Below are positions 26,304 to 35,771 of a stretch of 64,000 nucleotides of DNA, in pieces; position 1 is the stretch's first letter, and every line of letters starts with the position of its first letter. The notes under the pieces are model-generated. The model was not told the DNA's origin, ran no database searches, and worked only from the letters and a program-made list of their open reading frames with translations. The stretch comes from Arthrobacter zhangbolii (GTDB lineage Bacteria > Actinomycetota > Actinomycetes > Actinomycetales > Micrococcaceae), in assembly GCF_022869865.1 (NCBI RefSeq), contig NZ_CP094984.1, positions 3,348,001 to 3,412,000 of the forward strand, in the 5' to 3' direction. The position numbers and the translations under genes are program-made.

Positions 26304-26794
26304 CAGATCACGCCGCCGAGTTCGTTGCGCAGCTGGTGCGCTTCCGCTGCAGTGGCGACGGCGGAGGCCAACAGCGCCCGCATCACCAGGACCAGCAGCG
26401 CGCCGGCGGCGACTGTCACACCCATGCCGCCGATGAGCAGGACAACGCCGGGTGCCACGCTTTCGCCCGGGGCCAGCACGGCTCCGAGGGCGAACAGCAG
26501 CAGCGCGGCTGCAGACAGCGCTCCGATGACGACGTCCACGTAGCGGAAGGCTCCGGCGGAGAACACGGTCCCCCGCCGGACCAAGGTCAGCAGGCACCAG
26601 ACGCACACCAGGCAGACCTGGAAGGCGAGGATACCGAGCACCACTATGGCAAGCACTGGCACCCGCACCGGCTGCGCACCGGCCTCTGCCAGGTCGATGG
26701 CGAACAACGGCACCAGGACCGCTTGGACAAACAGGGTGCCCAGGAGCACCAGGACCAGCACTATCCGTAACGCCAGAACGGCTGCATTTCCCAT
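26303..26794 (-). CDS. DUF2975 family membrane protein
   Basis: A 163-residue protein with four predicted membrane helices. ADVQ-like IDLAEAGAQPVRVPVLA and the helix CLVCVWCLLTLVRRGTVFSAGAFRYVDVV (trimmed core) fit the DUF2975 family; its function is not established. Cys pair CLVCVWC lies in a membrane segment. It is the first gene of a coupled pair with the XRE regulator. Confidence 0.75.
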   Translation of the reverse strand: MGNAAVLALRIVLVLVLLGTLFVQAVLVPLFAIDLAEAGAQPVRVPVLAIVVLGILAFQVCLVCVWCLLTLVRRGTVFSAGAFRYVDVVIGALSAAALLLFALGAVLAPGESVAPGVVLLIGGMGVTVAAGALLVLVMRALLASAVATAAEAHQLRNELGGVI

Positions 26795-26832
26795 GGCACA
26801 CTCCCTGAGGGACCTCGACCCCCACCTGCTTC

Positions 26833-26860
26833 TATCGACGGACAGTCAATACTTATCGAC
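26833..26860. promoter_or_regulatory. Repeated TATCGAC boxes upstream of the DUF2975-XRE pair
   Basis: TATCGAC occurs at 26833-26839 and again at 26854-26860, the starts 21 bp apart (two helical turns), about 40-65 bp upstream of the DUF2975 start. This is a plausible binding site for the XRE regulator. Confidence 0.4.
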
Positions 26861-26991
26861 AATCGAGAGGCCTTGCAAGGGGTTCCCGAAACCAGGAGCA
26901 GAACTTCCCACGCACTGTGACTGCTGTTTCAGAAGGGACCACACTGGCAACACAGGTATCAAAGCGTGGGAACTCCCGCCCGCAGGTTCCC

Positions 26992-27237
26992 CTAGGGTGC
27001 CGAATCCACCACCGAGGTGGTGACGGCGGTCCAGCAGACGGCTGACCCGGCCGGGATGCTGCCCTGGTCCTCGAGCAGGATTTCCCGTTCGCCGATCAGC
27101 TGGCCGGTGGAAGGGTCAATGATCAGCTCCTTCCGGGCCTTGTACCCTGGGGTCTCCATCCCCAAGGAGATGCCTGTCCGGCCGTCCAAAGCAGCTTCCC
27201 GATCCATCACGGTGACCGTGTTCAGTGGACACCGCAT
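26992..27237 (-). pseudogene. C-terminal remnant resembling CU044_5270 family protein
   Basis: 81 residues are readable from an ATG at 27237. The part ALDGRTGISLGM...ELIIDPSTGQLIGEREIL...AVCWTAVTTSVVDSAP looks like the C-terminal end of CU044_5270-type proteins that are usually over 300 residues and sit beside ECF sigma factors. The N-terminal two thirds are absent, the start lies immediately after the gap terminator and there is no ribosome-binding site. A truncated, decayed gene is the simplest reading; a short functional peptide is less likely. Confidence 0.5.
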
Positions 27238-27244
27238 TAAACGA

Positions 27245-27290
27245 CGACGGCGCCGCCCGGACTCGCAGGGAGTCCGGCGCGGCGCCGTCG
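27245..27290 (-). terminator. Terminator downstream of gap
   Basis: A near-perfect GC-rich hairpin: ACGGCGCCGC-CCGGACT (27247-27263) pairs with AGTCCGGCGCGGCGCCGT (27271-27288). On the minus strand it starts 18 bp after the gap stop. A TTTTT run on the plus side makes it look functional in that direction too. Confidence 0.7.
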
Positions 27291-27307
27291 GGCGGTTTTT
27301 CCGAAGA

Positions 27308-28324
<1,017 letters not shown>

Positions 28325-28337
28325 CTAGAAGCTAGAG

Positions 28338-28358
28338 TAAATTTAGAGACTAAATTTA
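28338..28358. promoter_or_regulatory. Perfect inverted-repeat operator between gap and ROK gene
   Basis: TAAATTTAG, spacer AGA, CTAAATTTA. It starts 23 bp upstream of the gap GTG, overlapping the expected promoter-leader zone. It is a 9-bp perfect repeat in an A+T-rich island, a strong candidate for the ROK protein target. Confidence 0.7.
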
Positions 28359-28413
28359 ATGTCTTCTACAATTATTATGCTGTTATTGCCGCCACACGTC
28401 AAAGGCCACTTCC

Positions 28414-29616
28414 ATGGACGCCTCCGCAAACACCCCGCAGCTGCTGCGCCGAACCAATCTGCGCGCCGTGCTCGAAGTGCTGCGCTCCGTCCCGTCCGTC
28501 ACCGGCACGGACCTGATCAATGCCACCGGACTGACCCGCGCAACGGTCATTGCGGTCTGCGATGACCTGATTGCCCGCGGCTGGGCCCGCGAAACCCCCT
28601 CCCTGCGCACTGACCGGCAAAAGGGGCGGCCCGCCCGGCGGTTTGAGTTCAACGAAAGTGCCGGGTACGTCCTCGGTCTCGACGTCGGCATTGCCACTGT
28701 CCGTGTGCTGGCCGCCGATCTCTCCGGCGCCGTCGTCGGCGGATCCGAGGCACGGTTCCCGCGCCACGGGGGACAGCCGGAGGAGCGCCGGGACGTGGTT
28801 ACGGCCGCCGTCGACGCCGCACTTGCCGACGCCGGGATTGAGGCTTCGGCGGTCCTCTGCACCGGAATGGGGATCGCCGCGCAGGTCACGGGAAACGGCG
28901 ACGTCGCCCCGGGGCAGGAAGTGGCACCCATGTTCGATTTGGGGCTGAGCCGGGAATTCGGCGACACGAGGGGGTGGCCCCTGCTGGTGGAAAACGATGC
29001 CAAGCTCGCGGCTCTGGCAGAACGCTGGCGCGGAGTGGGTGCCGGGGAGGAGAACCTTGCCGTGATCCTGGCCGGCGAGCGCCTCGGCAGCGGCATCATT
29101 GAGTCCGGCCGGCTGCTGCATGGCGCCTCGGGGGGCACCGGCGGCATGGGTGCCCTGCAGCTGGTGGAGGGCGTGGGCAACGAGGACGGCATAGCCAAGC
29201 TGGCCCGGCTGTGGGGCAGCGCCGCCCTCAGGGACGGGCACAACGGCAGAATCCGGGAGCTTGTGGGACCGGATACCAACCGGGCCTCGGCACGCCTGGT
29301 ATTCGAAGCAGCAGCCGCGGGAGATCCGGTGGCCGTGGAGATCCTGAACCGCATAGCGGCCCGCATGGCCCGGGTGCTGGCGCTGGTGTCCTCCTTCTTC
29401 GATCCGCGGCTGATTGTCATCGGCGGTGCCGTTGCGGCATCGGCCACCGCCCTGCTGCCGGCCATGACGCGGGAACTTGCACACTATGTGGCGGAGCCGC
29501 CGCGGCTGGCTGTCTCGGACCTGGGCAAAATGCTGGTCCCCACGGGCGCGGTCCGCCTGGCCCTGGATTACGTGGAGACCCACCTGCTGAACCTGGTTCC
29601 CGAGCCAAAACGCTAA
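28414..29616 (+). CDS. ROK family transcriptional regulator
   Basis: A 400-residue NagC/XylR-type regulator. A winged helix-turn-helix occupies residues about 8-70 (LRAVLEVLRSVPSVTGTDLI, RATVIAVCDDLIARGW). The ROK sugar kinase-like domain follows (VLGLDVGIATVRV as phosphate loop 1). The usual zinc-binding CxCGxxGC motif is absent, so kinase-type metal binding is probably lost. The effector is presumably a sugar or sugar phosphate. It is divergent from gap across an inverted repeat. Confidence 0.85.
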   Translation: MDASANTPQLLRRTNLRAVLEVLRSVPSVTGTDLINATGLTRATVIAVCDDLIARGWARETPSLRTDRQKGRPARRFEFNESAGYVLGLDVGIATVRVLAADLSGAVVGGSEARFPRHGGQPEERRDVVTAAVDAALADAGIEASAVLCTGMGIAAQVTGNGDVAPGQEVAPMFDLGLSREFGDTRGWPLLVENDAKLAALAERWRGVGAGEENLAVILAGERLGSGIIESGRLLHGASGGTGGMGALQLVEGVGNEDGIAKLARLWGSAALRDGHNGRIRELVGPDTNRASARLVFEAAAAGDPVAVEILNRIAARMARVLALVSSFFDPRLIVIGGAVAASATALLPAMTRELAHYVAEPPRLAVSDLGKMLVPTGAVRLALDYVETHLLNLVPEPKR

Positions 29617-29662
29617 CGAGGGTGCTCCGCCGGCGTTGAACCGGAAGGGCGGCCGCTGACAG

Positions 29663-29696
29663 GAAAGGGCCGGGCGCGTATGCGCCCGGCCCTTTC
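29663..29696. terminator. Bidirectional terminator between the ROK gene and the Asp-rich protein gene
   Basis: A perfect 15-bp stem: GAAAGGGCCGGGCGC, loop GTAT, GCGCCCGGCCCTTTC. The two flanking genes converge on it. Confidence 0.75.
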
Positions 29697-29749
29697 ACCT
29701 CCGGTTCCGGTGCGGAGTCCGCTCCGGGGCCGGCTAGGACCCTGCAGGA

Positions 29750-30271
29750 TTATCCGTCGGTTTCGCCGTCTGCGGTGTCCCCGTCGGCGGCGTCGTCCCC
29801 ATCCCGGGGACCATCGTGCCGTTCATCGTGATGATCCCCGCGTCCGCGGTCCTCCCGTTCGGGCCGGCCTTCACGTCCGTCGCGGTCCTGGTCATCCTGG
29901 TCCTGGCCGCTCTGGTTCGGGTCATCCTGGTTCTGGCCGTCCTGGTCCTGGCCGTCCCGACTCTCATCATCTGGACCCTCGCCGTTGTGCCCCGGGCCCT
30001 TATGCTCCCGAGCCTCCCGGCCATCCTGGTCCTGATCCTGGTCCTGACCCTGATCCCGGTCCTGATCCCGGTCCTGGTCCTGCAGCTCCCTGCCGTCCCG
30101 GTCTTCGGCGTCCCGGGTGTTTTCCTGTTGCGTCGTGGAACCTGCCTGCTCCAAAGCATCGTCCCCGCCAACGGCGGTACCGGCGAAAAAGCTGCCAACC
30201 AGCAGTCCGGCTCCGGCAAGGGCACCGGCGGTCCAGATCACGACCCGCTTGGCCTTGCTACCCAAAGCCAT
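29750..30271 (-). CDS. Membrane-anchored Asp/Gln-rich repetitive protein downstream of a two-component system
   Basis: A 173-residue protein. ALGSKAKR and one hydrophobic helix (about 9-33, VVIWTAGALAGAGLLVGSFFAG) precede an extracellular, highly acidic tail built of QDQDRDQ, DQDGQNQDD and DGDD repeats with very few hydrophobic residues, so it is disordered and could bind cations. No family recognised. ATG at 30271 is chosen because GGAGGTG is 9 nt upstream; two ATGs before it lack this. It follows the kinase gene by 75 bp on the same strand and is likely part of that operon. Confidence 0.7.
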   Translation of the reverse strand: MALGSKAKRVVIWTAGALAGAGLLVGSFFAGTAVGGDDALEQAGSTTQQENTRDAEDRDGRELQDQDRDQDRDQGQDQDQDQDGREAREHKGPGHNGEGPDDESRDGQDQDGQNQDDPNQSGQDQDDQDRDGREGRPEREDRGRGDHHDERHDGPRDGDDAADGDTADGETDG

Positions 30272-30346
30272 GGGTGTCTTCACCTCCATCAAGTGGTTTG
30301 CTGATAATTCAATCCTGACGCCGGATTCTTCGAGATTTCTTAGAAG

Positions 30347-31639
30347 TTATGCCTGGGAGCCAGGCGCGGACAGCGGCAGCCGGACCCTCAGGGATGTCCC
30401 GGCCCCCGGGCTTGATTCGGCCCGGATGGACCCGCCGAACCGGGCCGCGATTTCCGCCGCCAATGCCAGGCCCAGACCGTAATGCCGCTGGGGGCCGGCT
30501 CCCTCCGCCGGGTCCACCGGACTGGCTGCGCGGACGGATGAGAACCGCTCGAACAGGCGTCCTTCAAGTTCCGGCGGCAGGCCGGGTCCGTCGTCGGCCA
30601 CCGTCAGCACCGCCTCCCGGCCGACCGGCTCCACGGTCAGCCGCACCGCCGATCCGGCGTAATCCACCGCGTTAGCCAGCAGGGAGGTCACCAGCCGCTG
30701 GAACGCCGCCCGCACACCGCGGACGGCCACCGGACCCTGAGGTGCCCGCACCTCCAGCTGAAGACCGCGCTCCCCCGCCATCGATTCGAAACTATCCGCA
30801 ACGTCGCGGACGACGGCGGTCAGATCCACGGGTTCCACGGTTTCATTCCTGCGCGGGTCAGCGGAGACCAGCAGGTCCTCCAGGATGCCGGTCAGCACGC
30901 CGGCATCGGAGACGATTTCCGCCAGCCCGTCCTGCAGCCACTTTTCCGGCTCCGGGCCTGTCCCGGTCCCGGCCCCGATTCCGGCACCCGAACCTCCCCC
31001 ACTGCTCCCGCGGTCCAGACGCCGGCGCAGCAACTGTGCGCGGGTGCTAAGCAGGGTCAGCGGGGTACGCAGTTCATGACTCGCATCGGCAACGAAACGC
31101 CGCTGCAGCGCCAGCGCCCGCGCGAGAGGCCTGATGGCCGCACGTGCCGCCAGCACGGAGAAGGCCGCAGCGATCACCGCCGCGCCCAGGATGGTTCCCA
31201 CCAGCACCAGCACCAGCCGCTGCAGTTCATTGCGGGATTCGCGGGTATCCACTGCCGCCTGAACCACGTCATTGCCCCGGCGGACGGTGAGCACCTGGTA
31301 CGTTGCACCGCCCACCGAGACCGTCTCCTCACGGCTTCCGCCGCCGGCGGAAACCTCGGCGAGGGCGTCTTCAACCGGCAGCCCGGCGGGCATGTCACGC
31401 GAAACCGCCAGCCTGCCCCGGTCATAAACGGCCAGGAAAACATCAAGCGGAGCGTCCCGGGCATTCGAGAGGTCGACGGCGTCCTCCAGTGTTTCGCGCG
31501 CGGCAGCGGTGGATCCCGCGGCAGCGAGCGAATACACCAGCACCCCCACAAGGGAAAGGAGGACCACGATGAAGGCGGTGAATTGAAGGGAAAGCCGGAT
31601 GGTCGCCCTCTGCAGTTCGGAGCTGTCCCGCCGGCTCAT
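30347..31639 (-). CDS. Two-component sensor histidine kinase
   Basis: A 430-residue membrane kinase. Membrane helices at about 18-40 and 141-163 enclose an extracytoplasmic sensor of about 100 residues. His188 in ADASHELRTPL is the phosphorylation site, and LLANAVDYAG, ADDGPGLPPE and HYGLGLALAAEIA are the N, G1 and G2 boxes. A Gly/Ser insertion (about 213-230) splits the HisKA helices from the rest, which is unusual. The ATG overlaps the regulator stop by 4 bp. Confidence 0.9.
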   Translation of the reverse strand: MSRRDSSELQRATIRLSLQFTAFIVVLLSLVGVLVYSLAAAGSTAAARETLEDAVDLSNARDAPLDVFLAVYDRGRLAVSRDMPAGLPVEDALAEVSAGGGSREETVSVGGATYQVLTVRRGNDVVQAAVDTRESRNELQRLVLVLVGTILGAAVIAAAFSVLAARAAIRPLARALALQRRFVADASHELRTPLTLLSTRAQLLRRRLDRGSSGGGSGAGIGAGTGTGPEPEKWLQDGLAEIVSDAGVLTGILEDLLVSADPRRNETVEPVDLTAVVRDVADSFESMAGERGLQLEVRAPQGPVAVRGVRAAFQRLVTSLLANAVDYAGSAVRLTVEPVGREAVLTVADDGPGLPPELEGRLFERFSSVRAASPVDPAEGAGPQRHYGLGLALAAEIAARFGGSIRAESSPGAGTSLRVRLPLSAPGSQA

Positions 31640-32304
31640 GGGCTCCTGCCCAGCCGGTAGCCCACCCCGCGCACCGTCATCACCACGGGGCGGCCGAGTT
31701 TCCGGCGCAGATAATGCACATAGGTGTCCACCACGCCGTCGTCGTCCGCGTCCGGGAACACCAGGTCCTGGAGCTCCACGCGGGGGTAGATCCGGCCCGG
31801 ATGCCGGGCCAGGACCTCCAGTAGTTCCGCCTCGCGTTCGGACAGCTGGACGGCCTTGCCGGTATCCGCGGACACCGTCCTGGCTTCCGGGTCAAAGGTC
31901 CCGCCGGGAACGGGGAGCACCGGAATACGTTCCAGAGTGCGCCGGCGCAGGGCCCGCAGCCGGGCCAGGAGTTCGTCCATGTCGAAGGGTTTGGCCAGAT
32001 AGTCCTCGGCACCGCGGTCCAGCCCCTCCACCCGGTCCGATGGGTTGCCCAGCGCCGAGAGCACCAGCACGGGGGTCAGCACGCCGCGGCTGCGCAGCCG
32101 GGCCATAACGTCGAGGCCCTCGATGGCGGGCAGCCCACGGTCCAGCAGCAGCACGTCGAAGTTCCCGGTGAGTCCCTCATGCAGTGCCCGCTGCCCGTCG
32201 TGGGCGAGAGTGACGGCATAGCCTTCGTCTTCCAGGATTTCAGCCAGCATCCCGGCCAGGCGCCGGTCATCCTCCACCACCAGGATCCGGGGTTGGTCCT
32301 CCAT
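31636..32304 (-). CDS. OmpR/PhoB-type response regulator
   Basis: A 222-residue regulator. The receiver domain has the acidic pair EDD (11-13), phosphoacceptor Asp55 (LLLDRGLP) and Lys at the KPFDM motif. The C-terminal winged helix ends YVHYLRRKLGRPVVMTVRGVGYRLG (trimmed core VRGVGYRL). It is encoded first and overlaps the kinase gene by 4 bp. The target is unknown; the Asp-rich gene downstream is a natural candidate. Confidence 0.92.
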   Translation of the reverse strand: MEDQPRILVVEDDRRLAGMLAEILEDEGYAVTLAHDGQRALHEGLTGNFDVLLLDRGLPAIEGLDVMARLRSRGVLTPVLVLSALGNPSDRVEGLDRGAEDYLAKPFDMDELLARLRALRRRTLERIPVLPVPGGTFDPEARTVSADTGKAVQLSEREAELLEVLARHPGRIYPRVELQDLVFPDADDDGVVDTYVHYLRRKLGRPVVMTVRGVGYRLGRSP

Positions 32305-32396
32305 CCGTGAAGTATAGGACCGCGCGGGCGGGACGCTCCCGGAGGGGAACCGAATCTGAACCCCAAAGGGGAGATTCAGCTCACCGTCATCGCACC

Positions 32397-32624
32397 TTAG
32401 CGCCAGTAGTCATTGGCCGCGGCAATGGTCGCAAATTCGGTGGCCACCACCTGCGAGGCGGCAAGCAGGTCTTCCGGATTGTTCGCGTACGTAGTGCGGA
32501 TAATCTCCTGGACGTGTTCGTCCGGCTGCATGGCAAAGGACGTCTGCAGCGCCAGGCTGATCGCCAGCCGGCGGCCGTCCTCAGGAGTGGTGCATTTCAG
32601 GGAATTGTTGGGAACAAGCTCCAT
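32397..32624 (-). CDS. Small hypothetical protein
   Basis: A 75-residue mostly helical protein with no recognised domain and no membrane segment. It has normal codon bias and an AGGACGG-like site 9 nt upstream of ATG. It lies between the response regulator and the phenylpropanoid CoA ligase, on the opposite strand to the latter. Confidence 0.55.
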   Translation of the reverse strand: MELVPNNSLKCTTPEDGRRLAISLALQTSFAMQPDEHVQEIIRTTYANNPEDLLAASQVVATEFATIAAANDYWR

Positions 32625-32740
32625 GATGTCCGTCCTATCGACTGCGTCGCGGGCCGGCGCCCGTCCGGGCCGCCAGTTTCATTGTGGGCAGGGCATATTC
32701 CCGGCACAACCCCTGCACGCAACCGGAACTACCCGTGACA

Positions 32741-32789
32741 TCTATAACCATTGACTTTGTCAATAGAACGCTGTTTCAATGGTTATAGA
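32741..32789. promoter_or_regulatory. PhdR/CouR-type operator upstream of phdA
   Basis: ATAACCATTGAC-TTT-GTCAAT is at 32744-32764; the 32750-32764 core is a perfect 6-bp inverted repeat. A second ATAACCATTGA lies inverted at 32776-32787, so the arms TCTATAACCATTGA (32741-32754) and TCAATGGTTATAGA (32776-32789) form a perfect 14-bp inverted repeat. The same motif precedes phdB. Confidence 0.7.
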
Positions 32790-32822
32790 AAATGTGAAGT
32801 GCATCACGACAGAGGAGTCACG

Positions 32823-34328
32823 GTGAATCTCGGAATCGGTTCCTGGCCGGCACGGCGCGCAAAGGTGCGGCCGGACGATACTGCCATCACCTTCGAGAAC
32901 CGGGAATGGACCTACGCCGAGGTGGACCGGCGCGTCCTGCGCCTGGCCAACGCCCTCCGCGACGCCGGCATCCGCAGTGGTGACCGGGTGGCCTACGCCG
33001 GTTTCAACCACCCTGCACTGCTGGAGACCTTCTTCGCCGCCGGACTCATCGGGGCGGCCTGCGTGCTGGTAAACCCGCGGCTGCGCGCTGCCGAGGTGGA
33101 CTACATCCTGCGCGACTGCGGAGCGCGCGCCGTGGTCTTCACCGAAGAGCAGCGGCCAAATGCCGAACAGCTTTCCACCGGACTCGACGGCATCCAATGG
33201 CTCAGTGTCGACGGCGGCGGACCGGGCACGCTATTTGAGGATTTCCTGGCCGGCGGCAGCACGGCGCCGGTGACCGATGAGGTGGATCTGGAAGACCTCG
33301 CGCTGATCATGTACACCTCGGGCACCACCGGGCGGCCCAAGGGTGCAATGCTCTCCCACCGCAACCTCTTCTACCAGTACGTCAACGCCCTGATCGGCCA
33401 GGACCTGCGCCAGGATGAGGTCCATCTGGCCGTTGCGCCGCTGTTCCACATCGCCGGGCTGAACATGGTCACCCTTCCCACCTTCACCCTGGGCGGGCGG
33501 ATCATCATCCACCGGTCCTTCTCGCCGGACACCGTGCTGCGCGAAATCGCCGAATCCGGTGTCACCTCCGCCTTTATGGTTCCCGCCATGCTGGATGCCC
33601 TCAGCCAGCATCCCGGATTTGCATCCGCGGACCTGGGCTCCCTCCGCGGGCTGATGGTGGGCGGCTCACCCCTGCCGGAACGCACCATCCGCACCTGGGC
33701 GGAAAAGGATGTGGCCATCATGCAGGGCTTCGGCATGACCGAAACGGCACCCGGCGTGTGCATGCTCGAGTCCCGGGACGGACTTGCCAAGGCGGGCTCG
33801 GCCGGGCGGCCGCACTTCTTCACCGAATACCGGCTCGTGGATCTGGACGGCAAGGACGTTCCCCCCGGCGTCGCCGGCGAAGTGGTGATTCAGGGCCCCA
33901 ATGTGATGTCCGGGTACTGGAACAAGCCCGAGGAATCCGCAAAGGCGCTCGACGGCGGCTGGTACCACTCCGGCGACGTCGCGCTCCGGGACGAGGACGG
34001 TTACCTGTACATCAAGGACCGGATCAAGGACATGTACATCTCCGGCGGAGAGAACGTCTACCCCGCCGAAGTGGAAAACGCCCTGTTGAACATTCCGGGC
34101 GTGCTCGACGCCGCCGTCATCGGCGTCCCCGACGAAAAGTGGGGAGAGACCGGGCAGGCCTTTATCACCCTCGCCGAAGGGGACCCCCGCGGCGGCGAGG
34201 ATTTCCGCGCCCTGCTGCGGGAACGCCTGGCAACCTACAAGCTTCCGCGCGAGATCCAGGTGGTGCGCGAACTTCCCCGCACCGCCACCGGCAAGATCCA
34301 GAAACACATCCTCCGCTCCGGCGCCTAG
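32823..34328 (+). CDS. phdA: Phenylpropanoid/cinnamate-CoA ligase (PhdA/CouL type)
   Basis: A 501-residue AMP-forming CoA ligase. IMYTSGTTGRPKGAMLSH (about 158-175) is the nucleotide motif, GFGMTET the adenine motif, and RTATGKIQKH holds the catalytic Lys. The likely substrates are cinnamic acids or dihydrocinnamic acids, inferred from the neighbourhood, which matches the Corynebacterium glutamicum phd and Rhodococcus cou clusters (recalled). GTG at 32823 is selected: AGAGGAG lies 5 nt upstream; the frame is open earlier, but that segment contains the operator. It is followed by the transporter with 36 bp between. Confidence 0.85.
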   Translation: MNLGIGSWPARRAKVRPDDTAITFENREWTYAEVDRRVLRLANALRDAGIRSGDRVAYAGFNHPALLETFFAAGLIGAACVLVNPRLRAAEVDYILRDCGARAVVFTEEQRPNAEQLSTGLDGIQWLSVDGGGPGTLFEDFLAGGSTAPVTDEVDLEDLALIMYTSGTTGRPKGAMLSHRNLFYQYVNALIGQDLRQDEVHLAVAPLFHIAGLNMVTLPTFTLGGRIIIHRSFSPDTVLREIAESGVTSAFMVPAMLDALSQHPGFASADLGSLRGLMVGGSPLPERTIRTWAEKDVAIMQGFGMTETAPGVCMLESRDGLAKAGSAGRPHFFTEYRLVDLDGKDVPPGVAGEVVIQGPNVMSGYWNKPEESAKALDGGWYHSGDVALRDEDGYLYIKDRIKDMYISGGENVYPAEVENALLNIPGVLDAAVIGVPDEKWGETGQAFITLAEGDPRGGEDFRALLRERLATYKLPREIQVVRELPRTATGKIQKHILRSGA

Positions 34329-34364
34329 GCACCGATTCCCATCACCCACCCTCAAGGAACCGCC

Positions 34365-35708
34365 ATGTCCGTAACACCCGACGCCCCCGCGCCATCGGGG
34401 CAGCGCACCCAAAGGAATGAAGCCCGACGGGTCATTCTTTCCAGCTACCTTGGCTCCACCATTGAGTTCTACGACTTCCTGCTTTATGCCTCGGCCGCAG
34501 CCCTGGTCTTTCCGCACGTCTTCTTCACCGATCTCGATCCATTGGCGGGGGCGATCGCCTCCTACGGCACGTTCGCCGCCGGCTACCTCGCGCGCCCCTT
34601 GGGCGGCGCCATCTTTGGACACTTCGGAGACCGGCTGGGCCGGAAGAAGATGCTGATCCTCTCCATGCTGATCATGGGCATTGCCTCAACACTTATCGGC
34701 CTGATCCCGGGCGCGGACATTATCGGATCCTGGGGCGCCGTCATCCTGATCCTGCTGCGCGTCTGCCAGGGCATCGCCGTCGGCGGCGAATGGGGCGGGG
34801 CCGCACTGATGGCCCTGGAGCACTCCGCAAAGGGCAACCGCGGGTTCGCTGCCTCGTTCACCAACGCGGGCGCTCCCACCGGCGCCGCCCTGGGTACCTT
34901 CATTCTGGGGCTTTTCGCCGCCATGCCTGAGGATCAGTTCCTGGCCTGGGGCTGGCGGATACCGTTCCTGCTCTCGGCACTGCTGCTGGGCGTCGGCATC
35001 TTCGTGCGCTCCAAGGTCTCGGAAAGCCCCATCTTCAAGGAAGCCGTGGAGCGGGAGGAAGCCAACAAGGCTGCCAACAGGACCAAGCCCAAACTGCCCA
35101 TCCTGCAGGTCCTCCGCCGCCCGAAGGCACTGATCTTCACCATGCTGGCCGGAGCCTCAGGCTTCGCCCTCCAGGTTTTCCTGGCTACCTTCGCGGTGAG
35201 TTACGCAGTGGAAAACGGTGCTGAGCGACAGGCTGTGCTGTATACCTTCGCGATTGCCTCCATCCTCAGCGTGGCCTTCGTAGTGGGCATGGGCAGGCTT
35301 TCGGACCGGCTGGGACGCCGCCCGGTGATGCTGGCCGGCCTGGCGCTGTTCATCGCGCTGATCTTCCCGATGTTCAGCTGGCTCGCCACCGCCAACTCCT
35401 GGCTGATTTTCACCACTTTTATGGTGGGCCTGCTCTGCCACGCGGCAATCTACGGCCCGCTGGCCGCGTTCATTTCGGAGCAGTTCGGCACGTCCTCCCG
35501 TTACACCGGAGCGTCCCTGGGCTACCAGTTTGCCACTCTGCTCGGAGCCGGATTCACGCCGAGCATCCTGTCCTCCATCTACGCCTCCAGCGACCGGTCC
35601 ACCGGTCCTGTGGTCTGGTACCTGGCCGGGATGGCACTGGTCAGCGCCATCTTTATCCTGCTGACCCGCGAGTCCAAGGACTACGATCTGGCGACCCACG
35701 AGCACTGA
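34365..35708 (+). CDS. phdT: MHS-family metabolite:H+ symporter (PhdT/CouT type)
   Basis: A 447-residue MFS transporter with twelve helices. SSYLGSTIEFYDFLLYASAAAL, RPLGGAIFGHFGDRLGRKK and GIAVGGEWGGAALMALE (trimmed where long) are hallmark motifs of the MHS branch, which imports organic and aromatic acids with protons. Cotranscription with the CoA ligase indicates uptake of phenylpropanoids. AAGGAA precedes ATG. It converges on phdR through a terminator hairpin. Confidence 0.87.
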   Translation: MSVTPDAPAPSGQRTQRNEARRVILSSYLGSTIEFYDFLLYASAAALVFPHVFFTDLDPLAGAIASYGTFAAGYLARPLGGAIFGHFGDRLGRKKMLILSMLIMGIASTLIGLIPGADIIGSWGAVILILLRVCQGIAVGGEWGGAALMALEHSAKGNRGFAASFTNAGAPTGAALGTFILGLFAAMPEDQFLAWGWRIPFLLSALLLGVGIFVRSKVSESPIFKEAVEREEANKAANRTKPKLPILQVLRRPKALIFTMLAGASGFALQVFLATFAVSYAVENGAERQAVLYTFAIASILSVAFVVGMGRLSDRLGRRPVMLAGLALFIALIFPMFSWLATANSWLIFTTFMVGLLCHAAIYGPLAAFISEQFGTSSRYTGASLGYQFATLLGAGFTPSILSSIYASSDRSTGPVVWYLAGMALVSAIFILLTRESKDYDLATHEH

Positions 35709-35722
35709 CGGAACGGCGCGTT

Positions 35723-35760
35723 GTGGCCGCTTCGGATTCCCGCAGATCCGAAGCGGCCAC
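35723..35760. terminator. Bidirectional terminator between phdT and phdR
   Basis: GTGGCCGCTTCGGAT and ATCCGAAGCGGCCAC form a perfect 15-bp stem with an 8-nt loop. Confidence 0.75.
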
Positions 35761-35771
35761 TGGCGTAAGCG

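Noticed and set aside
29816-30304. Strongly hydrophobic Val/Leu/Ile-rich frame opposite the Asp-rich protein
   Set aside because: The complement of GAC/CAG-type codons reads as hydrophobic residues; the real gene is on the minus strand with a good ribosome-binding site and a normal first membrane helix.
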